A DNA stretch of 64,000 nt from JAANXG01 sp034520625 (GTDB lineage Bacteria > Pseudomonadota > Gammaproteobacteria > Arenicellales > JAANXG01). Of the stretch, positions 42,568 to 50,287 are shown one piece after another; position 1 is the first letter of the stretch; each line of letters starts with the position of its first letter. Under the pieces are notes generated by a model that saw only the letters and a list, made by a program, of their open reading frames with translations, ran no database searches and was not told the origin of the DNA. The translations under genes and the position numbers were made by a program. The stretch is taken from contig JAXHNI010000010.1 in assembly GCA_034520625.1 (NCBI GenBank), positions 1 through 64,000 of the forward strand. The letters are read 5' to 3'.

Positions 42568-44178
42568 ATGAAGCTGTACCTCGCGGTGCCGCGGCAGGCC
42601 AGCCAGGCGGCATCACAAACCGTTACCAGACCCGCCCAGACCCGGGACTGGATCGCACGACTTCCCCTTCTCAACCCCCGTGAAAGCCTGGTACAGATTC
42701 ACGGCGCGCTTTGGGGCGTCAACCGGACGGCGCTGAAAAGCGCCCAGCGTCTCAAGCTGCTGGACATGTACCGTTCCCCTCTGGGGGTCATCCGCCGGCA
42801 GGTTGAAACGCGGCTCACCCGCGGCGCCGCGCCGCTGCCGGACGGGGATCTGTCCATTGCGGAGAGCTACCGCGACTGCTGCGTGGAGATGGCCTACGGC
42901 TACAAGTCCGTGATCCTGGAGATCGCCCGGACCATGAAGCGCCGGCAGCTGGAAGAACTGCGGCTCAGCATGGCGGGCGCCATATTTCACCTGGAACAGG
43001 TGATATACGCCTGCGCCCTGTACCGCCAGGCGCCCCCCGAGGGCGTCTGGCTGGAAGTGCACACGATCTACCAGTATGCCAAGGAACTGGGTATCGCGGA
43101 GACACCGATCAAGGATCCGGCGGCCGGAGCGCGCATACCATCGAGCGTCTCCCTCGCCTACCGGCGGACCCTGTTGTTCGGTCTGTCGGACCCGTTCCAC
43201 CAATCCATACCGGTCATGGGCAGACTGCTGGATTTCCTGGTGCGCCATGCCCAGGACGCGACGCTGCGGCGATTCACCCGCCCGCCCACGGAGCGCTGCC
43301 AGTTCGTCATCGACCCGCTGTCGGACTACCCCGCGCGCGCCTTTGTCAAGCAGCAGGACGCCAGGCCGCCCCAGAACGCCCTGCTGCTGGATACGGTGAA
43401 TCTCACCCGCAACGCCCACGACCAGCTCAAGCGCCTGACCATGGCCGAGCAGGTGGACGTCCAGCTGGATGACGAGTTCCAGGACGAGCTCGGCCGCAAG
43501 TTGCTGGAGGAAGTGGTGTACGCCTGGGGCAGGATTCCACGCCGGGATGAAGAGCGCGCCCCGGTCGGCGAGAATGCTGTCGAGGCGATGATCGGCATCG
43601 ATGCGGTGAACTGGTGCCTGAACGGGGAAAAGCCGTTCGAGGTCTCCGCCGCCGACCACGCGGACCATGTATCCACCACCGGAACGTTCCAGCTGCACCA
43701 GGTCCGGCGGCAGCCCACCAGGCTGGAAAAAGTCGGCTGCCAAATCGTGGACAGGGCGGACTCGGGTCTGCGACTCGCCATTGGCTACAGCGCGGCGGCG
43801 GTCGGCAGCCTGCGGGTCGGGGACATCATGGGCTGCAGAACGAAATCCGGAGCCTGGCGGCCCGGACTCATTCGCTGGATCCGCTGCGAGGACGACACCA
43901 TACAGCTTGGCGTGAAGCTGCTGCGGGAGTCCACCAGGCCGGTGGCCGTGAAGCCGGTCTCGACGGAGCGCGAGGAACCGTTCAGAGAGGGACTGGCACT
44001 GTTTCCCGAAAACGGGGATTCGTCGCCGATTCAGGTGACCACGCCCCCGGGCGTCTACCACCCGCAGCGCAATCTGTTCGTCGACGACGGAACCCGCCTA
44101 TTGATGACCAGGACCGGAGCGCTCATTGAGCGCAGCCCGACCGTGGAATGGTTCGAATGCGAGTTGATCAACCTGTGA
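42568..44178 (+). CDS. Large protein with PilZ-like C-terminal region
   Basis: A 536-residue soluble protein. The first 330 residues are helical with no recognised domain (for example the stretch AESYRDCCVEMAYGYKSVIL). From about residue 380, RQPTR (381-385, the RxxxR form of PilZ c-di-GMP motif 1) and RADSGLRLAIGY lead into GDIMGCR and WRPGLIRWIR, the beta-barrel pattern of PilZ. The second motif D/NxSxxG is not exact, so c-di-GMP binding is doubtful. I have an impression that such proteins with a long N-terminal region occur in gammaproteobacteria but have no assigned function. A strong terminator follows. Confidence 0.7.
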   Translation: MKLYLAVPRQASQAASQTVTRPAQTRDWIARLPLLNPRESLVQIHGALWGVNRTALKSAQRLKLLDMYRSPLGVIRRQVETRLTRGAAPLPDGDLSIAESYRDCCVEMAYGYKSVILEIARTMKRRQLEELRLSMAGAIFHLEQVIYACALYRQAPPEGVWLEVHTIYQYAKELGIAETPIKDPAAGARIPSSVSLAYRRTLLFGLSDPFHQSIPVMGRLLDFLVRHAQDATLRRFTRPPTERCQFVIDPLSDYPARAFVKQQDARPPQNALLLDTVNLTRNAHDQLKRLTMAEQVDVQLDDEFQDELGRKLLEEVVYAWGRIPRRDEERAPVGENAVEAMIGIDAVNWCLNGEKPFEVSAADHADHVSTTGTFQLHQVRRQPTRLEKVGCQIVDRADSGLRLAIGYSAAAVGSLRVGDIMGCRTKSGAWRPGLIRWIRCEDDTIQLGVKLLRESTRPVAVKPVSTEREEPFREGLALFPENGDSSPIQVTTPPGVYHPQRNLFVDDGTRLLMTRTGALIERSPTVEWFECELINL

Positions 44179-44238
44179 GCACGCGATAGCCAGCACCATC
44201 CGGATATGGTCCGGCGCGACATGCCGAGCACCCAATAA

Positions 44239-44268
44239 AAAAGGCCCCGCCAAGCGGGGCCTTTTTCC
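44239..44268. terminator. Bidirectional rho-independent terminator
   Basis: AAAGGCCCCGC-CAA-GCGGGGCCTTTTT: a 10-bp GC-rich stem with A-run before and T-run after. Located between the convergent PilZ-like and LysM genes, so it can end both transcripts. Confidence 0.95.
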
Positions 44269-44313
44269 GATTTCCGGTAAATCGGGATTTGCGCCGTTTT
44301 CCGGGACTCCTGC

Positions 44314-44751
44314 CTACGGATTGTCCGCCAGGAACTGGATATCGTTGGCTTCCGGAACGCCGAGCGTCCAGGCACCCCGGGTCCGGGCATGCTCGGTCGC
44401 GTTGGCGATCAGCTCCGGTGAGGCATTGCGGTCGATCTCGAACTCCTGTCCCGGATAGATCAGGTCAGCATCGCCGATCTGTGCCACATTCGTCCGGTAG
44501 ATCAACGGCCACTTGTAGGGATCACCGTAGATCTGCGACTTGGCGGAAATGCACCACAGGCAGTCGCCGGACACCACGGTGTACATATCGTTCGGATTCA
44601 TCGGCTCTTCTTCGACCATCTGCTCCTCCTGCGGAGCCGCGGCCATCTCCTCTTCACCGCCAACCTTCTTGGCCAGAATACAGCCGGATGACAGAATCGA
44701 CGCCAGGAGGCCGACCCCCAGCAACTTTACGGCGCTTTCAAATGACGTCAT
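44314..44751 (-). CDS. LysM-domain lipoprotein
   Basis: A 145-residue protein. The N-terminus ends with LASILSSGC, a lipobox (cleavage before Cys24), so it is a membrane-anchored lipoprotein. A short acidic linker leads to a single LysM-like domain: MYTVVSGDCLWCISAKSQIYGDPYKWPLIYRTNVAQIGDADLIYPGQEFEI, here split for description into the VVSGDCLWCIS start and DLIYPGQEF end. Binds peptidoglycan. It resembles proteins paired with the potassium/turgor family LysM proteins, but the partner is not nearby. Confidence 0.88.
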   Translation of the reverse strand: MTSFESAVKLLGVGLLASILSSGCILAKKVGGEEEMAAAPQEEQMVEEEPMNPNDMYTVVSGDCLWCISAKSQIYGDPYKWPLIYRTNVAQIGDADLIYPGQEFEIDRNASPELIANATEHARTRGAWTLGVPEANDIQFLADNP

Positions 44752-44877
44752 TGAATTACTCCCATGGGACAGATTTGATATTGGCTTGATTATAGCGCAT
44801 GTTCACTGCGTATCAGATCAAATTACCACCCCCTCGGGGGGGTGTCAATGTACCACGGTCAGCAAAAAGGGCAAAAA

Positions 44878-45225
44878 ATGGCGGTCACGATTTACCACAA
44901 TCCACGATGCTCGAAATCGCGGCAGACCCTGCAACTGCTCCGGGAGCGCGGCATCGAGCCCGATGTCGTCGAGTATCTCGAAACGCCTCCCGACGCCGGC
45001 GAGCTGTCACGCATTCTGGACCTGCTCGCCCTTGAGCCACGTCAATTGATGCGGACCGGCGAAGCCGCGTACAGGGAGAATAGCCTGGACGACAAGGATC
45101 TCGGCCGGGATGAGCTGATCGCCGCCATGGCGGCGAACCCGATCCTGATCGAACGCCCCATCGTAGTCGCCGGAGACCGCGCCCGGATCGGGCGGCCGCC
45201 CGAAAGCGTCCTGGAGATCCTGTAG
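44878..45225 (+). CDS. arsC: ArsC/Spx-family glutaredoxin-dependent arsenate reductase
   Basis: About 115 residues from ATG 44878. TIYHNPRCSKSRQTLQLL contains the redox cysteine (NPRCSKSR), and later NPILIERPIVV with the arginine of the arsenate-binding triad. Reduces arsenate to arsenite using glutathione/glutaredoxin. No arsB, acr3 or arsR is adjacent, as is common for housekeeping ArsC of this type (YfgD-like). Length matches YfgD. Confidence 0.93.
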   Translation: MAVTIYHNPRCSKSRQTLQLLRERGIEPDVVEYLETPPDAGELSRILDLLALEPRQLMRTGEAAYRENSLDDKDLGRDELIAAMAANPILIERPIVVAGDRARIGRPPESVLEIL

Positions 45226-45229
45226 CGTG

Positions 45230-45250
45230 GAGGCCAGCCCCCTGGCCGAT
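45230..45250. repeat. REP-like unit, single copy
   Basis: GTGGAGGCCAGCCCCCTGGC, identical to the left arm of the pair in the RES gene (6975-6996). It lies between arsC and wrbA, and the nearest upstream ATG for wrbA falls within it. Confidence 0.75.
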
Positions 45251-45275
45251 GAGACATCCTGCTAAAATCCCCGGC

Positions 45276-45869
45276 GTGGAAATACTGGTTCTTTACTACA
45301 GCCGACACGGCGCCGTACACAAAATGGCCAACCTGGTGGCCCGCGGCGTCGAATCCGTGGCGCCGGTGCGGGCCCGGCTGCGCACCGTGCCCCCAGTATC
45401 CACCATTGTGGAGGCCTCGGCGGACGCCGTACCCGATTCAGGGGACCCGTACGTCGAGCTGGACGACCTGCGCGACTGCATCGGCCTGGCCATGGGCAGC
45501 CCGACGCGCTTCGGCAACATGGCGGCGCCGCTGAAATATTTTCTCGACTCCACGGCGGGACTGTGGCTGTCCGGCGGCCTGAGCGGCAAGCCGGCGGCGG
45601 TATTCACGTCCACCGGGTCCATGCACGGCGGACAGGAAACGACCCTGACTTCAATGATGCTGCCGCTTCTCCATCACGGCATGCTCATCATCGGATTGCC
45701 CTATACGGAAGCCGCCTTGAACCGGACCCGGACCGGCGGGTCCCCCTACGGCGCCGGGCACCTTGCCGGCACGCAGAACGAGCTTCCAATCAGCGATGAC
45801 GAAAGCGAGCTCTGCATCGCGCTGGGCCGACGGCTGGCTGAAACGGCCGCCAGGCTGCAGGCCGGCTGA
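45276..45869 (+). CDS. wrbA: NAD(P)H:quinone oxidoreductase WrbA-type
   Basis: About 197 residues from a GTG at 45276, chosen since EILVLYYSRHGAVHKMA is the normal N-terminus; an ATG at 45249 lies inside a REP unit. Flavodoxin fold: the FMN loop YYSRHG, GSPTRFGNMAAPLK and STGSMHGGQETTL are all WrbA signatures. Reduces quinones by two electrons and protects against oxidative cycling. It lies downstream of arsC on the same strand, possibly cotranscribed. Confidence 0.93.
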   Translation: MEILVLYYSRHGAVHKMANLVARGVESVAPVRARLRTVPPVSTIVEASADAVPDSGDPYVELDDLRDCIGLAMGSPTRFGNMAAPLKYFLDSTAGLWLSGGLSGKPAAVFTSTGSMHGGQETTLTSMMLPLLHHGMLIIGLPYTEAALNRTRTGGSPYGAGHLAGTQNELPISDDESELCIALGRRLAETAARLQAG

Positions 45870-45899
45870 TATACCCGCACGGGCTTCCTGCGGGGCCGC

Positions 45900-46601
45900 T
45901 CAGTGGGCGGAATCCTCCCCATCCGATTCCAGGGCTTTGAGAAACGGTACGGTCACGCGCCGTTTACGGGCCAGGGATTCCGCGTCGATCCGGTCCAGCA
46001 GCCGGAACAACGGGGCCGGGCTTCGCTCATAGCGGCTAAGCACGTATCGCACCACGTCATCCCCCAGGACGATGCCCCGGTGCCCCGCCCGCAGGCGAAG
46101 CGCTTGTTCCAGGTCCCGATCGGCGAGCGCCGCGAGCCGGTAAACCAGATCGCTGCGGACCCGGCTGCGCAGGTCCGGCAGTACCCAGTGCCCCGACTCG
46201 GGGGAATGCCGGGCGCTCAGCACCAGGGAGCCTGAATGGCTCCGTATTCGCTCGTACAGCGCGAACAGCGCCCGTGCCTCCGGTTCCCCCAGCACCTCGG
46301 CGATATCGTCGATGCACACCAGCCCACTACCGGGCAGGTCCAGCCAGTCGCCATCCTGCGATTCCACGGCGGCCCGGGACGCGTAAATCGCCGACCGGCC
46401 CCGCCGACCGGCCTCCTTCACCGCCGCGTAGAGCAGGTGCGATTTCCCCGTGCCCGGGCCGCCGTGCAGGTAAAGGATGCCGGCACGGCCCGCGGCCAGG
46501 TCGCGCACCGCCGCCACCGCTTCACTGTTGGACCCGGCGTGGAAGTTGTCGAAGGAAGCAAGGTCCGACAGCCCGACCCTGAGCGCCAGCTGCCGGTTCA
46601 C
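45900..46601 (-). CDS. hda: DnaA regulatory inactivator Hda
   Basis: About 233 residues from a GTG at 46601, which overlaps the pgsA-like stop as GTGA. AAA+ ATPase of the DnaA family: LYLHGGPGTGKSHLL (Walker A), GLVCIDDIAEVLG (Walker B), LRSRV (sensor/arginine region) and RLAALADRDLEQALRLRA (lid). With the DNA sliding clamp, Hda stimulates ATP hydrolysis on DnaA after initiation. The N-terminal QLALRVGL is the clamp-binding motif (QLxLxV). The gene order and overlap fit its housekeeping location next to a phosphatidyltransferase. Confidence 0.95.
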   Translation of the reverse strand: MNRQLALRVGLSDLASFDNFHAGSNSEAVAAVRDLAAGRAGILYLHGGPGTGKSHLLYAAVKEAGRRGRSAIYASRAAVESQDGDWLDLPGSGLVCIDDIAEVLGEPEARALFALYERIRSHSGSLVLSARHSPESGHWVLPDLRSRVRSDLVYRLAALADRDLEQALRLRAGHRGIVLGDDVVRYVLSRYERSPAPLFRLLDRIDAESLARKRRVTVPFLKALESDGEDSAH

Positions 46602-47170
46602 TCCCGCGGCTCGTCGAGACCGCGTGCGTGGGCATCCCGCCGGAACGTCCATACCCAGACGTAATGCACGCCGCTGAGCACGGAGGTCACCGTCACGGCC
46701 GTGATCAATACGGGGATGAGCAGGGGCAGTGCCAGATCCACGGCCAGGTTGATGAGCACGACGGCGATCAGGCAGATCTGGAACACCGTGTTCAGCTTGC
46801 TGATGCTGGTGGGATTCATATTGACGCCCCCCTCGAGAATCACCAGCAGCAGATACCCGACGACGATGACCAGATCCCGGAATACCACCACCACCAGCAG
46901 CCAGAAGGGAATGTGGCCCATCACGCCAAGAACGATAAAACAGCTCACCAGCAACAGCTTGTCCGCAAGGGGATCGAGTATCGCCCCGAGCCGGGTCTGG
47001 TAGTGAAACCGCTTGGCGATGTAGCCGTCCAGGCCGTCCGATATACCGGCCAGCACGAATAACAGCAGGGCGCCCGGGAACATCTCGTAATTCAACAGCA
47101 TGATCAGAACGGGCGTCGCCGCGATTCGCAGCATCGTCAACAGGTTCGGGATGTAGGAAACGACGACCAA
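46598..47170 (-). CDS. pgsA: CDP-alcohol phosphatidyltransferase (PgsA-like)
   Basis: A 190-residue inner-membrane enzyme with about six segments. The CDP-alcohol phosphotransferase motif D-G-x2-A-R-x8-G-x3-D-x3-D is seen as SDGLDGYIAKRFHYQTRLGAILDPLADK. Transfers a phosphatidyl group from CDP-diacylglycerol to an alcohol, probably glycerol-3-phosphate. It is not flanked by uvrC as E. coli pgsA is, and a second pgsA could exist elsewhere, so the alcohol acceptor is uncertain. Upstream partner of hda in a coupled pair. Confidence 0.88.
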   Translation of the reverse strand: MVVVSYIPNLLTMLRIAATPVLIMLLNYEMFPGALLLFVLAGISDGLDGYIAKRFHYQTRLGAILDPLADKLLLVSCFIVLGVMGHIPFWLLVVVVFRDLVIVVGYLLLVILEGGVNMNPTSISKLNTVFQICLIAVVLINLAVDLALPLLIPVLITAVTVTSVLSGVHYVWVWTFRRDAHARGLDEPRE

Positions 47171-47234
47171 GATCCTTGCCCGCGGGTTGGCGTTGAAGGG
47201 TGATCAAAGCATACCGTAGAAGCTCGACGGACGG

Positions 47235-47415
47235 CAAAGCTTGTATCGGCAGGGCCCAGGTGGATCAGCCTTCAGGGCTGATCAGTCAGGCATAAAGCCT
47301 GACCCACGGCAAAACTTGTATCGGCAGGGCCCATGTAGGTCGGCCTTCAAGGCTGACAAGTCAGGCATAAAGCCTGACCCACAATGGCTTCGTTCTGTCA
47401 TACCAAGGTCATGCC
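47235..47415. repeat. Intergenic repeats, family D, tandem copies
   Basis: Contains GTATCGGCAGGGCCCA twice (47244 and 47318) and the palindrome GTCAGGC-ATAAA-GCCTGAC twice (47285 and 47361), with the same ending ACAATGGCTTCGTTCTGTCA as near 24145. A duplicated, partly overlapping arrangement in the divergent region between pgsA and purM. No gene is seen; purM promoter elements must lie between 47410 and 47548. Confidence 0.8.
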
Positions 47416-47548
47416 ACCACCAACGATCCCGGCCCCGGGCGCGCTCATGCGGATGCTCCGCCCGGGACATCCCTGCCGGGTGCCGAATGCGGCGCGGCGG
47501 TCCACCGGTTTCAGGTAAAATGCCGCTTCCATTCAGCAGCGAATGCCC

Positions 47549-48586
47549 ATGCCACCGGTTGATCCGCCACTGAACTATCGCTCCGCCGGCGTCGACGTCG
47601 AAGCCGGCGATGCGCTCGTGGATGCCATCAAGCCCATCGCCGCGCGGACCCACAGGGAGGGCGTGGTGGACGGCCTGGGCGGGTTCGGCGCCCTGTTCGA
47701 GATCCCGAAAAAGTACCAGCGCCCCCTGCTGGTCTCGGGCACGGACGGGGTGGGAACCAAGCTGAAGCTGGCATTCGAGCTGAACCGCCATGACACCATC
47801 GGCATCGACCTGGTGGCTATGTGCGCCAATGACGTCCTGGTCCAGGGCGCCGAGCCGCTTTTTTTCCTGGACTATTTCGCCACCGGCCGGCTGTCTCCGG
47901 AGGTGGCCGTCGAAGTCATCCGCGGCATCGGCGCCGGCTGCGAGCAGGCCGGGGCGGCGCTGATCGGCGGCGAGACTGCCGAGATGCCCGGCATGTACAC
48001 GGGCGGGGAATACGACCTCGCCGGTTTCTGCGTCGGCGCCGTGGAGAAGGACGCCCTGATAGACGGCTCCTCGGTCCGCCCCGGGGACGCCGTGGTGGGC
48101 CTGGCGTCCTCCGGGCCGCACTCCAACGGCTACTCGCTGATCCGGAAGGTGATTGAGACCGGCGGGCTGGCCCTTGACGCGCCCTTCGAGGACGAGACCG
48201 TCGGCGACCACCTGCTGCGCCCGACGCGCATCTACGTCAAGTCCGTGCTGGCACTGATCGACGCCGTCGAGGTGCGATCCATCGCCCACATCACGGGCGG
48301 CGGCATCGCGGCCAATGTCTCCCGCGTTCTCCCGCCGGGCGTGGGCCTGAGCCTGGACCGCTCCGCCTGGCGGGAGCCGGGCATTTTCCAGTGGATCCGG
48401 GACAGCGGCGGCATCGATGACGCCGAAATGCTGAAGACTTTCAATTGCGGACTGGGCATGGTCATCATCGTGGCGGAATCGGAACTGGCCCGGGCCCTCG
48501 CCCATTTCGAGGCATCGGGCATCGGCGCCTGGGAGATCGGCCGGGCGGAAGCGCGCGCCGGCGAGACGGTGGTGATCCATGGCTGA
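47549..48586 (+). CDS. purM: Phosphoribosylformylglycinamidine cyclo-ligase
   Basis: About 345 residues. PurM family: YRSAGVDVEAGDALV at the start, VSGTDGVGTKLKLA, the CANDVLVQGAEPLFFLDYFA signature, IGGETAEMPGMY and HITGGGIAANVSRVLP. Closes the imidazole ring of AIR in purine synthesis using ATP. The ATG at 47549 is preferred; another ATG lies six bases earlier. purN follows with an eight-base overlap. Confidence 0.97.
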   Translation: MPPVDPPLNYRSAGVDVEAGDALVDAIKPIAARTHREGVVDGLGGFGALFEIPKKYQRPLLVSGTDGVGTKLKLAFELNRHDTIGIDLVAMCANDVLVQGAEPLFFLDYFATGRLSPEVAVEVIRGIGAGCEQAGAALIGGETAEMPGMYTGGEYDLAGFCVGAVEKDALIDGSSVRPGDAVVGLASSGPHSNGYSLIRKVIETGGLALDAPFEDETVGDHLLRPTRIYVKSVLALIDAVEVRSIAHITGGGIAANVSRVLPPGVGLSLDRSAWREPGIFQWIRDSGGIDDAEMLKTFNCGLGMVIIVAESELARALAHFEASGIGAWEIGRAEARAGETVVIHG

Positions 48587-49283
48587 CATGCCGATTGTCG
48601 TGCTGATCTCGGGCAGCGGCAGCAACCTGCAGGTGTTGATCGACGAGGTCGACGCCGGCAGACTGCCCGTGGTCATTCGGGCCGTGATCAGCAATCGGGC
48701 CGCAGCCTACGGGCTCGAGCGGGCGGCAGCCGCGGGCATCCCGGGCAGGGTGATTGATCACCGTGGTTACGAAAGCTCGCAGGACTTCTCCCGGGTCCTC
48801 GCCGATTGCATCGATGAGTACGCCCCCGGCCTCGTCGTCCTGGCGGGTTTCATGCGAATACTGCATTCCGACCTGGTGGCGAGATACCGGGACCGCCTGA
48901 TCAATCTGCACCCGTCGCTGCTGCCGAAGTACCCCGGCCTGCATACCCACCGGCGCGTGCTGGAGCACGGCGACCGCGTCCATGGCGCCAGTGTGCATTT
49001 CGTCACCGAGGACCTGGATGCGGGACCGGTCATCATCCAGGGGCGGATCGACGTGGAGCCGTCCGACACGCCGGAAATTCTCCGGGAAAGGGTCCAGGCC
49101 GTAGAGCACCGGATCCTTCCCGAGGCGGTGCGCTGGTTCGCCCAGCGGCGCCTGACCGTGGACGGCGGCCGGGTACTGCTGGACGGCCGGGTCGGGCCGG
49201 AGCAGGGATTGAACCCGGGGATGCGCCCGGAATCCAATCAGGACGACAACTCACCAACGAATCCGACAACGGTAGCCCAATGA
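48579..49283 (+). CDS. purN: Phosphoribosylglycinamide formyltransferase
   Basis: A 234-residue enzyme. IVVLISGSGSNLQVLIDEV is the phosphate-binding start; AGFMRIL, INLHPSLLPKYPGLHTHRRVLE, and HFVTEDLDAGPVI hold the catalytic Asn-His-Asp set. Transfers a formyl group from 10-formyl-THF to GAR. About 20 residues longer at the C-terminus than E. coli PurN. It overlaps both neighbours (purM start-side by eight bases, DUF3108 as ATGA). Confidence 0.97.
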   Translation: MADMPIVVLISGSGSNLQVLIDEVDAGRLPVVIRAVISNRAAAYGLERAAAAGIPGRVIDHRGYESSQDFSRVLADCIDEYAPGLVVLAGFMRILHSDLVARYRDRLINLHPSLLPKYPGLHTHRRVLEHGDRVHGASVHFVTEDLDAGPVIIQGRIDVEPSDTPEILRERVQAVEHRILPEAVRWFAQRRLTVDGGRVLLDGRVGPEQGLNPGMRPESNQDDNSPTNPTTVAQ

Positions 49284-50005
49284 AGTCCATGTTTCACCTG
49301 TTCGTATCGATCCTCGCCGGAATGCTGGCCATCGCCGCGGCGCCGGCCGGCGCGTCCGGATTTCTCCCCGAAACCGTCAAGCTGACCTACAACGTCAAGC
49401 TTTACGAAACGGACCTGGGCAACCTGGTGACGACCATGCAGAGAAACGGGGACAGCTACGAGGTCGAGGCCGAAACCCGCGCCGAGGGCCTGGCCTCCAT
49501 ACTACTGGGCGGGATCCTGCGGGAGGAATGCAGCTTTTCCGTTTCCGAAAGCTTCGAGGTCAAGCCCCGCTACTACACGATCGAAAAGGAAGGAAGCGAC
49601 GCCTACTCACACTCCGCCGAGTTTCTCTGGGACGACATGAAGGTCGCGTACGAAGGCGGCAGGTCCCTGGACATCCCGCTGGCGGGGTACGTCATCGACA
49701 ACTGCACGGTGCCCTACGCTTTCGCCGCCGCGGACCAGATTATGCTGAAGGAGTATCCGTATATTCATATCCTCGGCGGGAGAAACCTGCGCCACTACGA
49801 GGATATCCAGGTCAGCCACGAAACGGTGGAGGTTCCCGCCGGAAAATTCGAAACCGTGCGCATCGACCAGCAGCGGGTCGGTGACTCGGACAAGAAGCTG
49901 TCGATCTGGGTCGCGCCCGCCATGCAGAACATCGCGGTGCGCATCGAGGAACGCCGCAAGTTTCGCGTCACCACGATGGAGCTTTCCAGCAGCGAGGGGC
50001 TCTAG
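49280..50005 (+). CDS. DUF3108 exported protein
   Basis: A 241-residue protein with a signal peptide (MKSMFHLF, hydrophobic core, ending APAGASG). The mature part is beta-rich: LTYNVKLYETDLGNLVTTMQ at its start, IDNCTVPYAFAAADQIM in the middle and KKLSIWVAP near the end. DUF3108 is found next to purN in many gammaproteobacteria and is thought to be a periplasmic or outer-membrane-associated protein of unknown function. Translation is coupled to purN through the ATGA overlap. Confidence 0.92.
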   Translation: MKSMFHLFVSILAGMLAIAAAPAGASGFLPETVKLTYNVKLYETDLGNLVTTMQRNGDSYEVEAETRAEGLASILLGGILREECSFSVSESFEVKPRYYTIEKEGSDAYSHSAEFLWDDMKVAYEGGRSLDIPLAGYVIDNCTVPYAFAAADQIMLKEYPYIHILGGRNLRHYEDIQVSHETVEVPAGKFETVRIDQQRVGDSDKKLSIWVAPAMQNIAVRIEERRKFRVTTMELSSSEGL

Positions 50006-50128
50006 TCAAAGTCAGGCCAAGTCCCTGAATCCACGGTGTTTATTGAGTAACCACGGACGCCTTGGTGCAATATGCGGGCTAGCGACCCAAGGGCATTATT
50101 GCGGTTTGAAGGACTACACGACCGGCGA

Positions 50129-50238
50129 GGCCAGTGTCGGGGGCCGTCTCCCAGGGCTGTCGAAAACAGGGATGTTTGAGCCAGAGCGTACACGGACGTA
50201 TTCACAGCGGCCCTGGGGGACGGCCCCCGGCACTGGCC
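50129..50238. repeat. Family B palindromic element, copy 5 (short form)
   Basis: Left arm 50129-50160 (GGCCAGTGTCGGGGGCCGTC...), right arm 50204-50238 (ending GGCACTGGCC). Core identical to the other copies. Lies between the convergent DUF3108 and clpA genes, where the hairpin may act as a terminator. Confidence 0.9.
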
Positions 50239-50287
50239 CCATCCCCGGTGCATCCTCGGCGCTGGGTCACGGCCCGTGTACGGGCGG

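Noticed and set aside
45900..47237. A single long 445-residue frame covering hda and its upstream gene
   Set aside because: The first half is antisense-like, out of frame with PgsA, and the GTG at 46601 with the pgsA stop overlap is the natural Hda start.
26701..50238. Family B cores as integron attC sites
   Set aside because: They lack the GTTRRRY and RYYYAAC ends and are single copies between housekeeping genes, not an array of cassettes.
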